This document shows, one piece after another, positions 18,605 through 28,166 of a stretch of 64,000 nt of DNA. Made by a program: the position numbers and the translations under genes. Position 1 is the first letter of the stretch. The number at the start of each line of letters is the position of its first letter. Under the pieces are notes generated by a model. That model was not told the DNA's origin. It was given only the letters and a program-made list of their open reading frames with translations, and did not search any database. The stretch spans positions 1 through 64,000 of the forward strand of contig JABARS010000009.1 of assembly GCA_019187085.1 (NCBI GenBank), in the 5' to 3' direction. This DNA comes from Pseudorhodoplanes sp. GTDB lineage: Bacteria > Pseudomonadota > Alphaproteobacteria > Rhizobiales > Xanthobacteraceae.

Positions 18605-19768
18605 TCAGGCCGGCACCGGGTGCATGCGGATGGTCGGCAGCAGCGTCAGGAGCGGCAGCGCGCTCAGCGCCACCGGCAGGAACGCAAAGCGCGGATCGCC
18701 GGCAAGGTCCCAGGCCATCCCGCCCAGCACCGAGAACAGCATCGCCCAGGCATAGCCGAGCGCGAACATCGCCGCCGCCGCGCGCCCGATATTCTCCGGC
18801 GTCAGCAGGAAGGCCGGCAGCGTAAGCCCGAGCGCGAACGGAAAGGCGAGAAGGAAGCCGAGCATGGCGGCGAACACGGCCGTCCACAGGCTCGCGGTGA
18901 ACACGATCCCGGCGAGCAAGAGCAGCGAGGCGATGCCGACCACGACGAACGGCCAGAGGCGCCGCTCGACCCGCGACGCCACCGCCATCAGCACGAACGA
19001 GGCCGGGATCTGGAAGAGATTGAACGCGGTGAGCGTGATGCTGATCAGATCGGGACGGCCGGCCGCCGTCAGATGCCCGGGCAGGAAGGCATTGGTGCAG
19101 AAATAGACGCTCATGATGCTGCCGATCGTCAGGCCGAGCTTCCAGGTCAGCGGATCGGCCCAGTCCGGCCACCAGCGCTGGCGCCCGAGCAAGCCGGCCG
19201 ACTGCGGACGCGGCGCCTTGCGCCAGATCACGAACGCGAAGACGAGCAGCGGCACGCCCCACAGCGCGAGACTGCCGCGCCAGGAATCGTTCACCAGCGG
19301 AAAGACCAGCGGCACGGTGAGCGCGACCGGCAGCGACTCGCCGACCAGCAGTCCGTTGGTGTAGAGCGCGGAGCCCATGCCGATGCGTTCGGGCAGCCAT
19401 TGACGCACCAGAGCGGGCGCCGCCGGCTGCATGATGGCGATGCCCGCGCCCATCAGCATGGTGCCGGCATAAAGCACCCAGATATCGGGCGCGGCCCCGC
19501 GCAAGGCGGACGCGACGCTCGCGACCGCAAGGCCGATGACGAGCGTGTTGAGCGCGCCGACGCGCGAGATCAGGAGCGCGCCGGGCAAGGCGGCGACCGC
19601 GAACAGGATCACCGGCAGGCCAGACAGGATGCCGATCTGCGTGCCGGTCAGGTCGAGGTCGCGCTGGATGAACACGATGACCGGCGGCACCGCGAGCACG
19701 GTGAGGCGCGCGCCGACGCCGGCAAGCCACAACAGCGCGACGGCCGTGCGGGTGTCGTATGCACCCAT
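18605..19768 (-). CDS. MFS transporter, CynX/NimT-like
   Basis: 387 residues with about twelve predicted membrane helices. The N-terminus (GVGARLTVLAVPPVIVFIQRD) and the first-half signature TQIGILSGLPVILFAVAALPGALL resemble the CynX/NimT branch of the major facilitator superfamily, which includes cyanate and nitroimidazole transporters. It ends 4 bases before the region downstream of valS: the valS stop is at 19773 and this start is at 19768, so it is likely read through from valS. The substrate is unknown. A second, differently related MFS gene lies on the other side of valS. Confidence 0.88.
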   Translation of the reverse strand: MGAYDTRTAVALLWLAGVGARLTVLAVPPVIVFIQRDLDLTGTQIGILSGLPVILFAVAALPGALLISRVGALNTLVIGLAVASVASALRGAAPDIWVLYAGTMLMGAGIAIMQPAAPALVRQWLPERIGMGSALYTNGLLVGESLPVALTVPLVFPLVNDSWRGSLALWGVPLLVFAFVIWRKAPRPQSAGLLGRQRWWPDWADPLTWKLGLTIGSIMSVYFCTNAFLPGHLTAAGRPDLISITLTAFNLFQIPASFVLMAVASRVERRLWPFVVVGIASLLLLAGIVFTASLWTAVFAAMLGFLLAFPFALGLTLPAFLLTPENIGRAAAAMFALGYAWAMLFSVLGGMAWDLAGDPRFAFLPVALSALPLLTLLPTIRMHPVPA

Positions 19769-19772
19769 GACT

Positions 19773-22496
19773 TCAGGCCGCGCCCTTCAGCCGCTCCAGC
19801 GCCTCGACGATCTTGGCGCGACGGGCCTGCGCCTCCTCGCGCTTTAGCTTCTCTTCCTCGACGATCTCCTCGGGCGCATTGGCTACGAACTTCTCGTTCG
19901 CGAGCTTAGCGTCGACGCGGGCGATGTCGGCGTCGGCCTTGGCGATCTCCTTCTCCAGCCGCGCCTTCTCGGCGGCAAGATCGATGACGCCCTTGAGCGG
20001 CAGGGCCGCCACCTCCCCGCGCACCACAAGCTGCACCGCGCCCGCCGGCGCGCTGTCGGCAAAGGCAATGTCGGACAGGCGCGCAAGCCGCTTGAGGAAA
20101 TCCGCCCAGCGCTCCGCGCGCGCTTTGGTCTGCGCCGAGCCGCCCGCAAGCACGAGCGGGATCAGAGCGGCCGGCGGCACGTTCATCTCCGCGCGCACCG
20201 AGCGGATGGCGGTGACGAGGTCGACGAGCCAGCCGATCTCGGCTTCCGCCTTTTCGTCGTCGAGGCTCTTGTGATCGGGCCATGCGGTGAGCGCGAGCAA
20301 TTGTGCGCGTGCGTCCGTCGCCGTCACCGCCCACAATTCCTCGGTGATGAACGGCATGAACGGATGCAGGATCTTCACGATCTCGTCGCGCGCCCAGGCG
20401 ACCATGGCCTGGGTTTCGGTCTTCGCCGGACCGTCCGGTCCGGTCAGCACGGGCTTGGCAAGCTCGAGATACCAGTCGCAATAGATGTTCCAGACGAAAC
20501 GATAGGCGGCGCCCGCTGCCTCGTTGAACCTGTAGGCCTCGATCGCCGCGGTCACCTCGGCCGCGGCCTTGGCGGTCTCGTGCGCGATCCAGCGGTTGAG
20601 TGTCTCCTTCGCCGATTTCGGATCGAAGCCCGCAACCGTCTTGCAGCCGTTCATCTCGGCGAAGCGCGCGGCGTTCCACAGCTTGGTCGCGAAATTGCGG
20701 TAGCCCTCCACGCGCTGCGTCGAGAGCTTGATGTCGCGGCCCTGCGCGGCCATCGCGGAAAGCGTGAAGCGCAGCGCGTCGGCGCCGAACTTGTCGATGA
20801 GGTCGAGCGGGTCCATGACGTTGCCCTTCGACTTCGACATCTTCTCGCCCTTCTCGTCGCGCACGAGGGCGTGGATATAAACGTCCGTGAAGGGGATCTT
20901 CTTCATAAAATGGAGACCCATCATCATCATGCGCGCGACCCAGAAGAAGATGATGTCGAAGCCGGTGACCAGCACGTTGGTCGGATAGAAGCGCTTCAGC
21001 TCGGGCGTGGCGTCAGGCCAGCCGAGCGTGGAGAACGGCCACAGCGCCGAGGAGAACCAGGTGTCGAGCACGTCCTCGTCGCGGGTCAGCGTCTCGTCCC
21101 TGCCGTATTCCTTCCTCGCCTGCGCCGCCGCTTCGGCTTCGGTCTCGGCCACGAAATATTTTCCGTCCGGCCCGTACCACGCCGGAATCTGGTGGCCCCA
21201 CCAGAGCTGGCGCGAGATGCACCAGGGCTGGATGTTCTCCATCCAGTCGTAATAGGTCTTCTCCCAGTTCTTCGGCACGAACTGGGTCTTGCCGGAGCGC
21301 ACCGCCGCGATGGCGGGCTTGGCCAGGGTCTTGGCGTCCACGTACCACTGGTCGGTGAGATAGGGCTCGATCACAACGTTCGAACGGTCGCCGTGCGGCA
21401 CCATGTGAGTGTGCGGCTCGATCTTCTCGACAAGCCCCATCGCCTCCAGCCGCGCGACGATCTCCTTGCGCGCGACCGAGCGGTCCTTGCCTTCAAGCGT
21501 TTTCGTCTCCGCAAATTCCGGCGCGGTCTCGCCGGCGCGCTGGAACGCCTCGTCGGCAAAAGTCATCCTGCCTTCGACGGTCAGCACATTGACCATCGGC
21601 AGGTTGTGCCGCTTGCCGACCTCGAAGTCGTTGAAGTCGTGCGCGGGCGTGATCTTCACCGCGCCGGAGCCTTTCTCAGGATCGGAATAGTCGTCGGCGA
21701 CGATCGGGATTCTGCGTCCGACCAGCGGCAGCACGACGTTCCTGCCGACCAGCGCCTTGTAGCGCTCGTCGTCGGGATGCACCGCGACCGCGGTGTCGCC
21801 GAGCATGGTCTCGGGCCGCGTCGTGGCGACGACGATATAGGTCGAGGGATCGTCCGGGTTGAAGGTCCTGCCTTCGAGCGGATAGCGCAGGTGCCACAGA
21901 TGCCCCTTCACCTCGACCTGCATCACTTCGAGATCGGAAATGGCGGTGAGCAACTTAGGGTCCCAGTTGACGAGGCGCTTGTCCTTGTAAATGAGGCCCG
22001 CGCGGTAAAGCTCGACGAACACCTTGAGCACGGCCTTCGACAGGCCCTCGTCCATGGTGAAGCGCTCGCGCGACCAGTCGCACGAGGCGCCGAGCCGCTT
22101 GAGCTGGTTGACGATGGTGCCCCCGCTCTCCGCCTTCCATTCCCACACGCGCTGAAGGAATTTCTCGCGGCCCATCTCGCGCCGGCCGGGCTGCTGGCGC
22201 TCCGTCAATTGCCGCTCGACCACCATCTGCGTCGCGATGCCGGCATGGTCGGTGCCCGGCTGCCAGAGCACGTCGCGCCCGCGCATGCGCTCGAACCGGC
22301 ACAGGACGTCCTGCAGGGTGTTGTTCAGCGCATGGCCCATATGCAGGGAGCCGGTCACGTTGGGCGGCGGGATCACAATGCAGTAAGGTGCCGCGGCGGC
22401 GCGGTCGGGGCGTCCGGCGCGGAACGCCTGTGCGGATTCCCAGGCGGCCGAAATGCGGCCTTCGACGTCGCCGGGCTGGTAGGTCTTGTCGATCAT
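19773..22496 (-). CDS. valS: Valyl-tRNA synthetase
   Basis: 907 residues from the ATG at 22496 ([10 protein letters not shown]). Class I synthetase that charges tRNA-Val. HIGH motif as HMGH at 52-55 in [26 protein letters not shown], the editing CP1 domain ([19 protein letters not shown]), the KMSKS loop ([10 protein letters not shown] near residue 550), the anticodon-binding domain, and the C-terminal coiled-coil arm ([27 protein letters not shown]). The frame stays open upstream to 23774, but that part is antisense to an MFS gene, is charged low-complexity and lies before a good start, so it is excluded. Divergent from that MFS gene across 75 bases. Confidence 0.98.
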   Translation of the reverse strand: MIDKTYQPGDVEGRISAAWESAQAFRAGRPDRAAAAPYCIVIPPPNVTGSLHMGHALNNTLQDVLCRFERMRGRDVLWQPGTDHAGIATQMVVERQLTERQQPGRREMGREKFLQRVWEWKAESGGTIVNQLKRLGASCDWSRERFTMDEGLSKAVLKVFVELYRAGLIYKDKRLVNWDPKLLTAISDLEVMQVEVKGHLWHLRYPLEGRTFNPDDPSTYIVVATTRPETMLGDTAVAVHPDDERYKALVGRNVVLPLVGRRIPIVADDYSDPEKGSGAVKITPAHDFNDFEVGKRHNLPMVNVLTVEGRMTFADEAFQRAGETAPEFAETKTLEGKDRSVARKEIVARLEAMGLVEKIEPHTHMVPHGDRSNVVIEPYLTDQWYVDAKTLAKPAIAAVRSGKTQFVPKNWEKTYYDWMENIQPWCISRQLWWGHQIPAWYGPDGKYFVAETEAEAAAQARKEYGRDETLTRDEDVLDTWFSSALWPFSTLGWPDATPELKRFYPTNVLVTGFDIIFFWVARMMMMGLHFMKKIPFTDVYIHALVRDEKGEKMSKSKGNVMDPLDLIDKFGADALRFTLSAMAAQGRDIKLSTQRVEGYRNFATKLWNAARFAEMNGCKTVAGFDPKSAKETLNRWIAHETAKAAAEVTAAIEAYRFNEAAGAAYRFVWNIYCDWYLELAKPVLTGPDGPAKTETQAMVAWARDEIVKILHPFMPFITEELWAVTATDARAQLLALTAWPDHKSLDDEKAEAEIGWLVDLVTAIRSVRAEMNVPPAALIPLVLAGGSAQTKARAERWADFLKRLARLSDIAFADSAPAGAVQLVVRGEVAALPLKGVIDLAAEKARLEKEIAKADADIARVDAKLANEKFVANAPEEIVEEEKLKREEAQARRAKIVEALERLKGAA

Positions 22497-22571
22497 GATG
22501 GCTTCGATGTTAGGTGACGCGCGGTAAGAAGCCCGGGGCGCTCGCCCTGTCAACGTCTCAGGAAACCACAC

Positions 22572-23795
22572 TTGCCCCCATCCCCCGCCCCGGCCAGCGC
22601 CGCAACGCCGACCCGCGCCATCGTGTTCCTCGCCTTTGCCGGCTTCGCCAGCCAGACCATGGTGCGCGTCGCCGACCCGCTCTTGCCCCAGATCGCGCAC
22701 GATCTCGACACCACGATCGGCACCGCCTCGGTCATCACCAGCGGCTATGCGGTGGCGCATGCCACGATGCAGCTTTTCGGCGCCCCGCTCGGCGACCGGT
22801 TTCCGAAATACGGCCTCGTCATGCTGCTGTGCACGTTGTGCGCGGGGGCGACCGCGGCGTGCGGGTTCTCCGATTCGCTCAAGACGCTCGCCTTCGCGCG
22901 GCTCGCCTGCGGGCTGACCGCGGGCGCGATCATCCCGCTCGCCATGGCCTTCATCGGCGACGCGGTTCCCTACGAGCGCCGCCAGCCGGTGCTCGGACGC
23001 TTCCTTGCCGGCCAGATTCTCGGCCTCGTCAGCGGCCAGATCGTGGGCGGAGTGGTCGGCGACCATTTCGGCTGGCGCACGGTGTTCTTCGTCGTCGCCG
23101 GCCTTTTCGTCTTCGCCGCCGCGTGCCTCCTGACCGAGTTCCTGCGCAACCCGGTGACGCGCGCCGTCCCGCGCAGCGGCGCCGGCTGGCGCGGCCTCAT
23201 GTCGGACTATGCCTCCGTCTTCATGCAGCGCTGGGCGCTGGTGATCCTGTTCGGCGCGTTCATCGAGTTCGGGATCATGTTCGGCGCCTTCGCCTATATC
23301 GGCGCCGACCTGCATGCGCGCGCGGGCCTGAGCTTCAGCGCGGTCGGCGGCGTGCTCGCCGCCTTCGGGGCGGGCGGCCTCGCCTATGTGATGAACGTGC
23401 AGCGGCTCGTCGACCGGCTCGGCCAGATCGGCCTCGTCGCCGTGGGCGGGGCGATGATGGCGGCGGCCAACATCGCGCTCGCGGTGGCGCCGATCTGGTG
23501 GGTCGCCTTCATCGCCGTCGCCGTGATCGGGCTCGGCTTCCACATGGTGCACAACACGCTGCAGGTGAACGCAACGCAGATGGCGCCGCAGGCGCGCGCG
23601 ACCGCCGTCGGCGTCTTCTCCTCCGCGCTCTATCTCGGCCAGAGCGCGGGCGTGGCGGCGGCGGCGCCGGTGGTGGACCGTTTCGGCGCGGCGCCCGTGT
23701 TCGTCAGCGCGGCGCTGGCCTGGCCGATCCTGTGCTGGTGGCTGGTGCGGAAATTGCGGCGGCGGCAGGCGCAAAGCCGCGCGGCGCCGACGTGA
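22572..23795 (+). CDS. MFS transporter, drug:H+ antiporter type (TTG start)
   Basis: 407 residues with twelve predicted membrane helices. Early motifs ([35 protein letters not shown] as motif A) match the DHA1 efflux branch of the major facilitator family. No ATG lies near the first helix; the best start is TTG at 22572, with AGGAAA about 8 bases upstream acting as Shine-Dalgarno. It sits on the opposite strand between valS and the popZ-like gene, which are neighbours in many relatives, so it looks like an accessory insertion at this place. Substrate unknown. Convergent with popZ, 6 bases apart. Confidence 0.88.
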   Translation: MPPSPAPASAATPTRAIVFLAFAGFASQTMVRVADPLLPQIAHDLDTTIGTASVITSGYAVAHATMQLFGAPLGDRFPKYGLVMLLCTLCAGATAACGFSDSLKTLAFARLACGLTAGAIIPLAMAFIGDAVPYERRQPVLGRFLAGQILGLVSGQIVGGVVGDHFGWRTVFFVVAGLFVFAAACLLTEFLRNPVTRAVPRSGAGWRGLMSDYASVFMQRWALVILFGAFIEFGIMFGAFAYIGADLHARAGLSFSAVGGVLAAFGAGGLAYVMNVQRLVDRLGQIGLVAVGGAMMAAANIALAVAPIWWVAFIAVAVIGLGFHMVHNTLQVNATQMAPQARATAVGVFSSALYLGQSAGVAAAAPVVDRFGAAPVFVSAALAWPILCWWLVRKLRRRQAQSRAAPT

Positions 23796-23801
23796 CGGCG
23801 T

Positions 23802-24461
23802 TTAACGGCGGCCGCGCGAGACGCGCTCGATCTCCGCGCGCACGAGGCGTTCGACAAGTCCGGGCAGATTGTCGTCGAGCCAGGTCTTGAGCATCGGGCG
23901 CAGCATGTCGCGCACCAGATCCTCGATCGTACGGCCGTTCTGGGTGAAAACGGTCTGCGTGAGCTGGCTGAAGGCCTGATCCACCGCCTGCGACGCGGCC
24001 ATCGACATGATCGGCGTGCGGTCGAAGACCGGCGGCTCGTAGGCGACCGGCGCGTCCGCAGCAACGGGTTCAGGCTCCTCGGACGGTGCAGGCTCCTCGG
24101 CCGGCGTGTCGGAGAACACGACGTCCGGCTGCGCGTCGATGGTGCGAAAGCTCGAGGCGCGCTGCGGCTGCGGCGGGGCCATCGGCACCGCGGCCATGTC
24201 TTCCGTCAGATCAAGGACATCGGCATCGGCGACCACTGCCGGCGGCGGCGCGGCGAGGACCGTCTTCATGTCGTTCTGGATCGCCTGCGGCTCGCGCAGG
24301 GGCGGCGGCGGAGGCGACGGCGGTTCGGGTAAAGTCGCGGCGGGCACGGGCTTCGGCGCAGGCGCGGACTTCGCATTGGCGTCGTCGTCGGAAATGATTC
24401 TGCGGATGGAGGCGAGAATCTCCTCCATCGACGGTTCTGTGGCCTTCGCCGCCTGGTTCAT
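23802..24461 (-). CDS. popZ: PopZ-type polar organizing protein (DUF2497)
   Basis: 219 residues in the three-part layout of alphaproteobacterial PopZ: an N-terminal helix (EPSMEEILASIRRIISDDD, residues 9-27) that binds client proteins, a disordered acidic Pro-rich linker (about 30-150), and C-terminal helices that drive oligomerization (TIEDLVRDMLRPMLKTWL, then a PGLVERLVRAEIERVSRG tail). PopZ forms a membraneless matrix at the pole that anchors the ParB-parS centromere complex and recruits signalling proteins. The neighbourhood with valS and tolC/pcm is the usual one in Hyphomicrobiales. The protein is longer than Caulobacter PopZ because of its linker. Confidence 0.85.
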   Translation of the reverse strand: MNQAAKATEPSMEEILASIRRIISDDDANAKSAPAPKPVPAATLPEPPSPPPPPLREPQAIQNDMKTVLAAPPPAVVADADVLDLTEDMAAVPMAPPQPQRASSFRTIDAQPDVVFSDTPAEEPAPSEEPEPVAADAPVAYEPPVFDRTPIMSMAASQAVDQAFSQLTQTVFTQNGRTIEDLVRDMLRPMLKTWLDDNLPGLVERLVRAEIERVSRGRR

Positions 24462-24570
24462 TTCCGCATCCCCGACGCGTCCGTCCCCAAGAAACCCCGG
24501 CCGGACACCGAATCAGTTGCAGTGTTGTTCCTGCATAACCCGATTGGTGTGAGTATCGCACGGCCGTACT

Positions 24571-24589
24571 CGAACGCAATACGCGTTCG
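24571..24589. terminator. Stem-loop between tolC and popZ
   Basis: CGAACGC (24571-24577) pairs with GCGTTCG (24583-24589) over a 5-base loop, 17 bases downstream of the tolC stop on the minus strand. No T-run follows, so it may be a transcript-end hairpin without U-tract, or an RNA stability element. It lies before popZ and could also limit read-through into it. Confidence 0.3.
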
Positions 24590-24605
24590 CCCGCAGCCTC
24601 GCGCG

Positions 24606-26003
24606 CTACTGGCCGTCGGGGGTGCGCACGCCGATCCAGCTGTCCCGGATCTGATAATAGTGCGTGATCGGATCATAGATCGGCACCTGCAGGCCGAGCA
24701 CGGCGACCGACAGCCGGCCGACAGCCGACAGGAGCGCATAGGACGCCACCACCCGGTCGCGCTGCGCGGTCACGAGCGCCACGCGCGCATTCACCAGTTC
24801 CTGCTGGGCATTGAGCACGTCGAGCGTGGTGCGCTGGCCGACGCGGGCCTCCTCGCGTACGCCGTTGAGGGCGATCTCGGCGGCAGTCACCTGCGCCTGG
24901 GTGGCGGTGATCTGCGCCTTCGCGGCCTCGAGCTGGCCCCAGACCTGCACCACATTGGCGCGCGCCTGGTCGCGGTTGAGCGCGAGTTCGAGCCGGCGCT
25001 GGCCGAGCGTTTCCTTGGACTGGCGGATGGTCGAATATTCGGAGCCGCCCTGATAGATCGGCACGGTGAGCTGACCGGTCACCGAGGCCTGCAGCGACTC
25101 CACCGTCGACAGCGAGGTGTCGTAGCCCTTCTGCACGCTGCCGCTGACCGACAGCGACGGATACAGCGCGCCTTCGGAGACCTTGACCTGAAGCGCGGCG
25201 ACATCGACGCCGTGCTCGGCGGCGCCCACCGCGGGATTTTCCGTCTGCCCCTGCGCGATCGCCAGATCGAGCGTGCGCGGCGAGAGCCGGTCGACCGGCG
25301 TGCCGGGCTTGAGCGCGCCGGGATCGACACCGATCACCCGGCGATAGACCGCGCGCGAGGTCGTGTAATTGGCCTGGGCGGCGAGCATCTGCGACTGGGC
25401 GGCGGCGACGCGCGATTCCGCCTGCGCGACGTCGGTGCGCGTCACCTCCCCGACATTGAAGCGGTCGCGGGTCTGGCGCAATTGCTCCTGGATCACCTCG
25501 ACGTTGCGGCGCTGCAGATCGAGAATGGCGCGGTCGCGCAGCACATTCATGTAGGCGGTCACCGCGTCGAGCAGCACGGTCTGCTCGATGACGCGCAGCG
25601 TCTCGCGCGCGGCGAAGACCTGCGCCTCCGCCTGGCGGGTGCGGTTGGTGGTCTGGAACCCGTTGAACAGGTTCTGCGTGATGGTGGCGCCGACGCTGCG
25701 CGGATTGACCGAGCCCTCCGAGGTCGAGCGCAGCGTGCGCCCGCCGGTCGTCGTCTCGGACGTGGTGTTGGAATAGAACGTACCGACCGAGCCGGTGGCG
25801 CTGATGGTCGGACGATAGCCCGACAGCGCCTGCGGCACGTTCTCGTCAGTGGCGCGCACCGCCGCGCGCTGGGCGTTGACCTGCGGATTGTTCTGATAGG
25901 CTTGGACGAGCGCCGTCTCGATCGTGTCGGCGTACGCGCAGACCATCGTCGCGGCAAGCCCCGCGACAGTCGCGACCGGCAGACCCCACCTCAGCCTCAG
26001 CAT
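24606..26003 (-). CDS. tolC: TolC family outer-membrane efflux channel
   Basis: 465 residues with a cleavable signal peptide (MLRLRWGLPVATVAGLAATMVCAYA). Two structural repeats of the TolC fold are visible, each with long coiled-coil helices: IETALVQAYQNNPQVNAQR opens the first, and LDLAIAQGQTENPAVGAAE opens the second. TGQLTVPIYQGGSEYS and RVGQRTTLDVLNAQQELVNARV are classic TolC segments. It forms the trimeric exit duct for RND pumps and type I secretion. It is not beside the RND pump at 8659-12964 but may serve it. Downstream of the pcm-like gene on the same strand after a 248-base gap that holds a likely promoter. Confidence 0.95.
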   Translation of the reverse strand: MLRLRWGLPVATVAGLAATMVCAYADTIETALVQAYQNNPQVNAQRAAVRATDENVPQALSGYRPTISATGSVGTFYSNTTSETTTGGRTLRSTSEGSVNPRSVGATITQNLFNGFQTTNRTRQAEAQVFAARETLRVIEQTVLLDAVTAYMNVLRDRAILDLQRRNVEVIQEQLRQTRDRFNVGEVTRTDVAQAESRVAAAQSQMLAAQANYTTSRAVYRRVIGVDPGALKPGTPVDRLSPRTLDLAIAQGQTENPAVGAAEHGVDVAALQVKVSEGALYPSLSVSGSVQKGYDTSLSTVESLQASVTGQLTVPIYQGGSEYSTIRQSKETLGQRRLELALNRDQARANVVQVWGQLEAAKAQITATQAQVTAAEIALNGVREEARVGQRTTLDVLNAQQELVNARVALVTAQRDRVVASYALLSAVGRLSVAVLGLQVPIYDPITHYYQIRDSWIGVRTPDGQ

Positions 26004-26037
26004 TCACGCTGCTCCACGCACCCAACCGCAAAGACGC

Positions 26038-26059
26038 CGGCCGGCTTACGGGCCGGCCG
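26038..26059. promoter_or_regulatory. Strong GC stem-loop upstream of tolC
   Basis: CGGCCGGC (26038-26045) pairs with GCCGGCCG (26052-26059), 8 perfect base pairs around a 6-base loop, 35 bases before the tolC start. It would form in the 5' leader of a transcript started near the TATAGG-like -10 on the minus strand (bases 26083-26078). It is about 190 bases past the pcm-like stop, too far to be its obvious terminator. Confidence 0.28.
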
Positions 26060-26251
26060 CGCCTCAGACTCGTGCTACCTATAGCGACTGCTATCCGCCC
26101 CGAACATCCCTTTCGGCGGCCGGCGCGGAAAAAGCCGGGGATTTGGGGCATTCCGGGCACACTTGCCGGGCACTCTCGCGTCCGCCGGCACGAGGCGGCA
26201 CTCGCCCACCGCAGGCGGTATCGTGGAACGCCGATGGCGGCGGGACCGCGC

Positions 26252-26920
26252 TCAGAAAACGAAGGCGGGCGCCTGCGCAAAGCCGGGCAGCGCCGGCGCC
26301 GAGGCGTCGAAGACCGGCCGGCCGCTGACATGGCCGGCGCTCGCGACATACAGCATGGCCTTGGTGGCCGGCGTGCGGCCATGCACGCAGACGAGGCGCC
26401 CGCCGTCCGCGAGCTGCCGCAGCAGCGGTTCGGGCGACACTTCGACGCAACCGTCGATCAGGATGACGTCGTAGGGCGCTCCCGCCGGCCAGCCGGCCGT
26501 GAGCGGCCCGCGCACCGTCTCGACATTGGACAGGCCGAGCTCGGCACAAACCCGCACGCCGCGCGCGAGCAGCGCATCGTCCTCCTCGAGCGCCACCACC
26601 GAGGCGGCGAGCCTGCCGAGGATCGCCGCGGCATAGCCGGTCGCCGCGCCGACCACGAGCACGCGGTCGGAGGCGCGCACCTGCGCGGTCTGGATCAGCT
26701 TTGCGAGCACCATCGGCTTGAGCAGCCGGCGCACATTCGGGTCGGCCGGATCGTCGACCGGCGCGTCGAGATCGAGATAGGCAAGCGCCGCAGCGGCGGG
26801 AGCGACGAAACGCTCGCGCGGCGTTTCCTGGAAGGCGGCGATAATGCGCAGGTCGGTGACGTCGGCGGTGCGGATCTGGCCGTCCACCATCATGCGGCGC
26901 GCGGCGGTATAGTCGGCCAT
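26252..26920 (-). CDS. Protein-L-isoaspartate O-methyltransferase-like protein
   Basis: 222 residues from ATG 26920 (MADYTAARRMMVDGQIRTADV). The N-terminal RMMVDGQIRTADVTD and RERFVAP segments, the SAM-binding motif VLVVGAATGYAAAILGRLA, VVALEEDD as motif II, and the DVILIDGCVEVSPEPLL segment match the Pcm family, which repairs isoaspartate in aged proteins. The usual strand I is VLEIGTGSGYQ; here it is VLVVGAATGYA, and this branch, found beside tolC in Rhizobiales, may have another substrate. Longer in-frame starts up to 27064 run into the tRNA-Cys gene and are rejected. Confidence 0.82.
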   Translation of the reverse strand: MADYTAARRMMVDGQIRTADVTDLRIIAAFQETPRERFVAPAAAALAYLDLDAPVDDPADPNVRRLLKPMVLAKLIQTAQVRASDRVLVVGAATGYAAAILGRLAASVVALEEDDALLARGVRVCAELGLSNVETVRGPLTAGWPAGAPYDVILIDGCVEVSPEPLLRQLADGGRLVCVHGRTPATKAMLYVASAGHVSGRPVFDASAPALPGFAQAPAFVF

Positions 26921-27019
26921 CGGCGAACCTCGGCGTAGAGCGGATTGGCGGCGTTTTGCGGCAAGCCCGGACAAAAGGCAAGCGCACCGGTCAGCCGACA
27001 TTGTGCGAATCGGGGCTGG

Positions 27020-27048
27020 TTGCCGGCTCCCGGCACCTCCTATATAGC
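27020..27048 (+). promoter_or_regulatory. Predicted promoter of tRNA-Cys
   Basis: TTGCCG (27020-27025), a 17-base spacer and TATAGC (27043-27048), the latter overlapping TATATA (27041-27046). The tRNA begins 11 bases later, leaving a short 5' leader. This is one of the few TATA-like stretches in the region. Confidence 0.5.
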
Positions 27049-27058
27049 GAGGGTCGAG

Positions 27059-27132
27059 GGCCACGTGGCGGAGTGGTTACGCAACGGTCTGCAAAACCGT
27101 GTACACCGGTTCAATTCCGGTCGTGGCCTCCA
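27059..27132 (+). tRNA. tRNA-Cys (GCA)
   Basis: 74 bases including an encoded CCA (27130-27132). Acceptor arms GGCCACG and CGTGGCC pair perfectly with discriminator T. The anticodon stem ACGGT/ACCGT closes the loop CTGCAAA with anticodon GCA. The TPsiC arm reads CCGGTTCAATTCCGG. It lies divergently upstream of the pcm-like gene. Confidence 0.97.
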
Positions 27133-27262
27133 GTTTCATTGCAGCGATATCGGCGGCGAAACGGCTTGCGGCATGGTTCGCGGCATGGCTTGCCAATATG
27201 GCGTGCGGACCCGCGGCCCGGCGTCTTGCCGCCCGCCCGGCCCCGCCGTCCGGGAAAGCCCT

Positions 27263-27291
27263 TTGCAAAGGCGTCGGCGGCTTGTTATAGG
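27263..27291 (+). promoter_or_regulatory. Predicted promoter of tRNA-Asn
   Basis: TTGCAA (27263-27268), a 17-base spacer and TATAGG (27286-27291) precede the tRNA-Asn gene by about 33 bases. The 192 bases between the two tRNA genes hold no supported coding sequence; the tRNAs probably have separate promoters. Confidence 0.5.
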
Positions 27292-27324
27292 CGGGGCGCC
27301 AAGCTGCACGCTTTGCGGACGTGT

Positions 27325-27399
27325 TCCCCGGTAGCTCAGTGGTAGAGCAACCGGCTGTTAACCGGTTGGTCGCTGGTTCGAATCCGGCCCGGGGAGCCA
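27325..27399 (+). tRNA. tRNA-Asn (GTT)
   Basis: 75 bases including CCA (27397-27399). Acceptor TCCCCGG pairs with CCGGGGA, discriminator G. Anticodon stem ACCGG/CCGGT encloses CTGTTAA with anticodon GTT. The D arm has the usual GTAGCTCAGTGGTAGAGC. The TPsiC arm holds GGTTCGAATCC. No second copy of the 3' end was found downstream that would mark an integrated element. Confidence 0.97.
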
Positions 27400-27547
27400 C
27401 CTTTTTCACCGCATCATCCGGCCGCACGTCAGGCATTCTCCCGATGGGTCTTTCGCATCATAAAGTCGAAGACGACCGCGAACGGATTTCCGGCGACCCT
27501 CCGTTCGCGTCGCGACATCGTCGTCACCGCCGCCATCGCGACGCGCG

Positions 27548-27985
27548 TCAGGTCTTCTGCACCGGCGCAAAGAAGAACGCTGCGAGCCCCAGAATGATTC
27601 CGGGCGCGAGCAGCATCGGCAGAATCTCGAGCACGAACGACTGGCTCACGCATGTGCCCATCGAAGAGGGGCAATTCATGGCCAGACTCCAGAGCAGGAG
27701 CAGCGTCGGAGCGAGAAGCCCGAGAACCCCGAAGAGCCATGCTTTGCGCAGCACGCTGACGAACGACAGCACGAGTCCGACGATCAGCGTAAGAAGCGCG
27801 CCCTGCGCGAGCGGCCCCCAGTCCAGCAGACCGAGATGATAATAGGCGGCGGCAAAGATCATCCGGACAAATTCAGGAATGCGGGTCTCGCCAATCGACG
27901 CAAACAGCCAGACCAGCAAAACCGGAAGCACCACAAGCAGCAACATTGCCATTCTAAATCTTGCACGTGGATCGAGCTTCGACAT
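27548..27985 (-). CDS. Orphan four-helix membrane protein
   Basis: 145 residues, unrecognised. Four hydrophobic segments are seen: residues about 13-32, 55-76, 82-102 and 118-140, with short loops and a basic N-terminus (MSKLDPRARFR), so both ends probably face the cytoplasm. Two Cys lie in the third loop (NCPSSMGTCVS). The gene is less GC-biased than its neighbours, and its upstream region is the most AT-rich stretch of the window. It sits between tRNA-Asn and the MetF-like gene with no operon partner. A recent acquisition is possible. No function is proposed. Confidence 0.65.
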   Translation of the reverse strand: MSKLDPRARFRMAMLLLVVLPVLLVWLFASIGETRIPEFVRMIFAAAYYHLGLLDWGPLAQGALLTLIVGLVLSFVSVLRKAWLFGVLGLLAPTLLLLWSLAMNCPSSMGTCVSQSFVLEILPMLLAPGIILGLAAFFFAPVQKT

Positions 27986-27999
27986 CGGTCGGCCCTCAA

Positions 28000-28044
28000 T
28001 TGAATAATAATTACAATCATATTGCGCATTACTTCATTATTCAA
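28000..28044. promoter_or_regulatory. AT-rich island with 9-base inverted repeat upstream of the orphan membrane gene
   Basis: TTGAATAAT (28000-28008) and ATTATTCAA (28036-28044) are perfect inverted arms 27 bases apart, inside about 50 bases of very AT-rich DNA starting 14 bases upstream of the membrane-protein start at 27985. The placement suits a promoter with a dyad operator. The window has no regulator gene nearby. Confidence 0.4.
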
Positions 28045-28166
28045 CTTATGCGAGCGACGGGAAGACACTCCAAACCGTCCGCTCCGGCTCGCGGAGATCG
28101 GCCCGCGCCGTGCGCCCATTGAAACTTTCGCCTTCAAGTCATCGCCGGGGGCAGCAGAGAACCCGC

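Noticed and set aside
22497..23774. N-terminal extension of valS by 426 residues
   Set aside because: Antisense to the MFS gene, charged low-complexity sequence, and a normal ValS start with the full N-domain is at 22496.
26921..27064. Longer start for the isoaspartyl methyltransferase-like gene
   Set aside because: It would translate into the tRNA-Cys gene; the ATG at 26920 opens the conserved N-terminus.
27325..27547. Integration site at tRNA-Asn
   Set aside because: No integrase and no repeated tRNA 3' end was found downstream.
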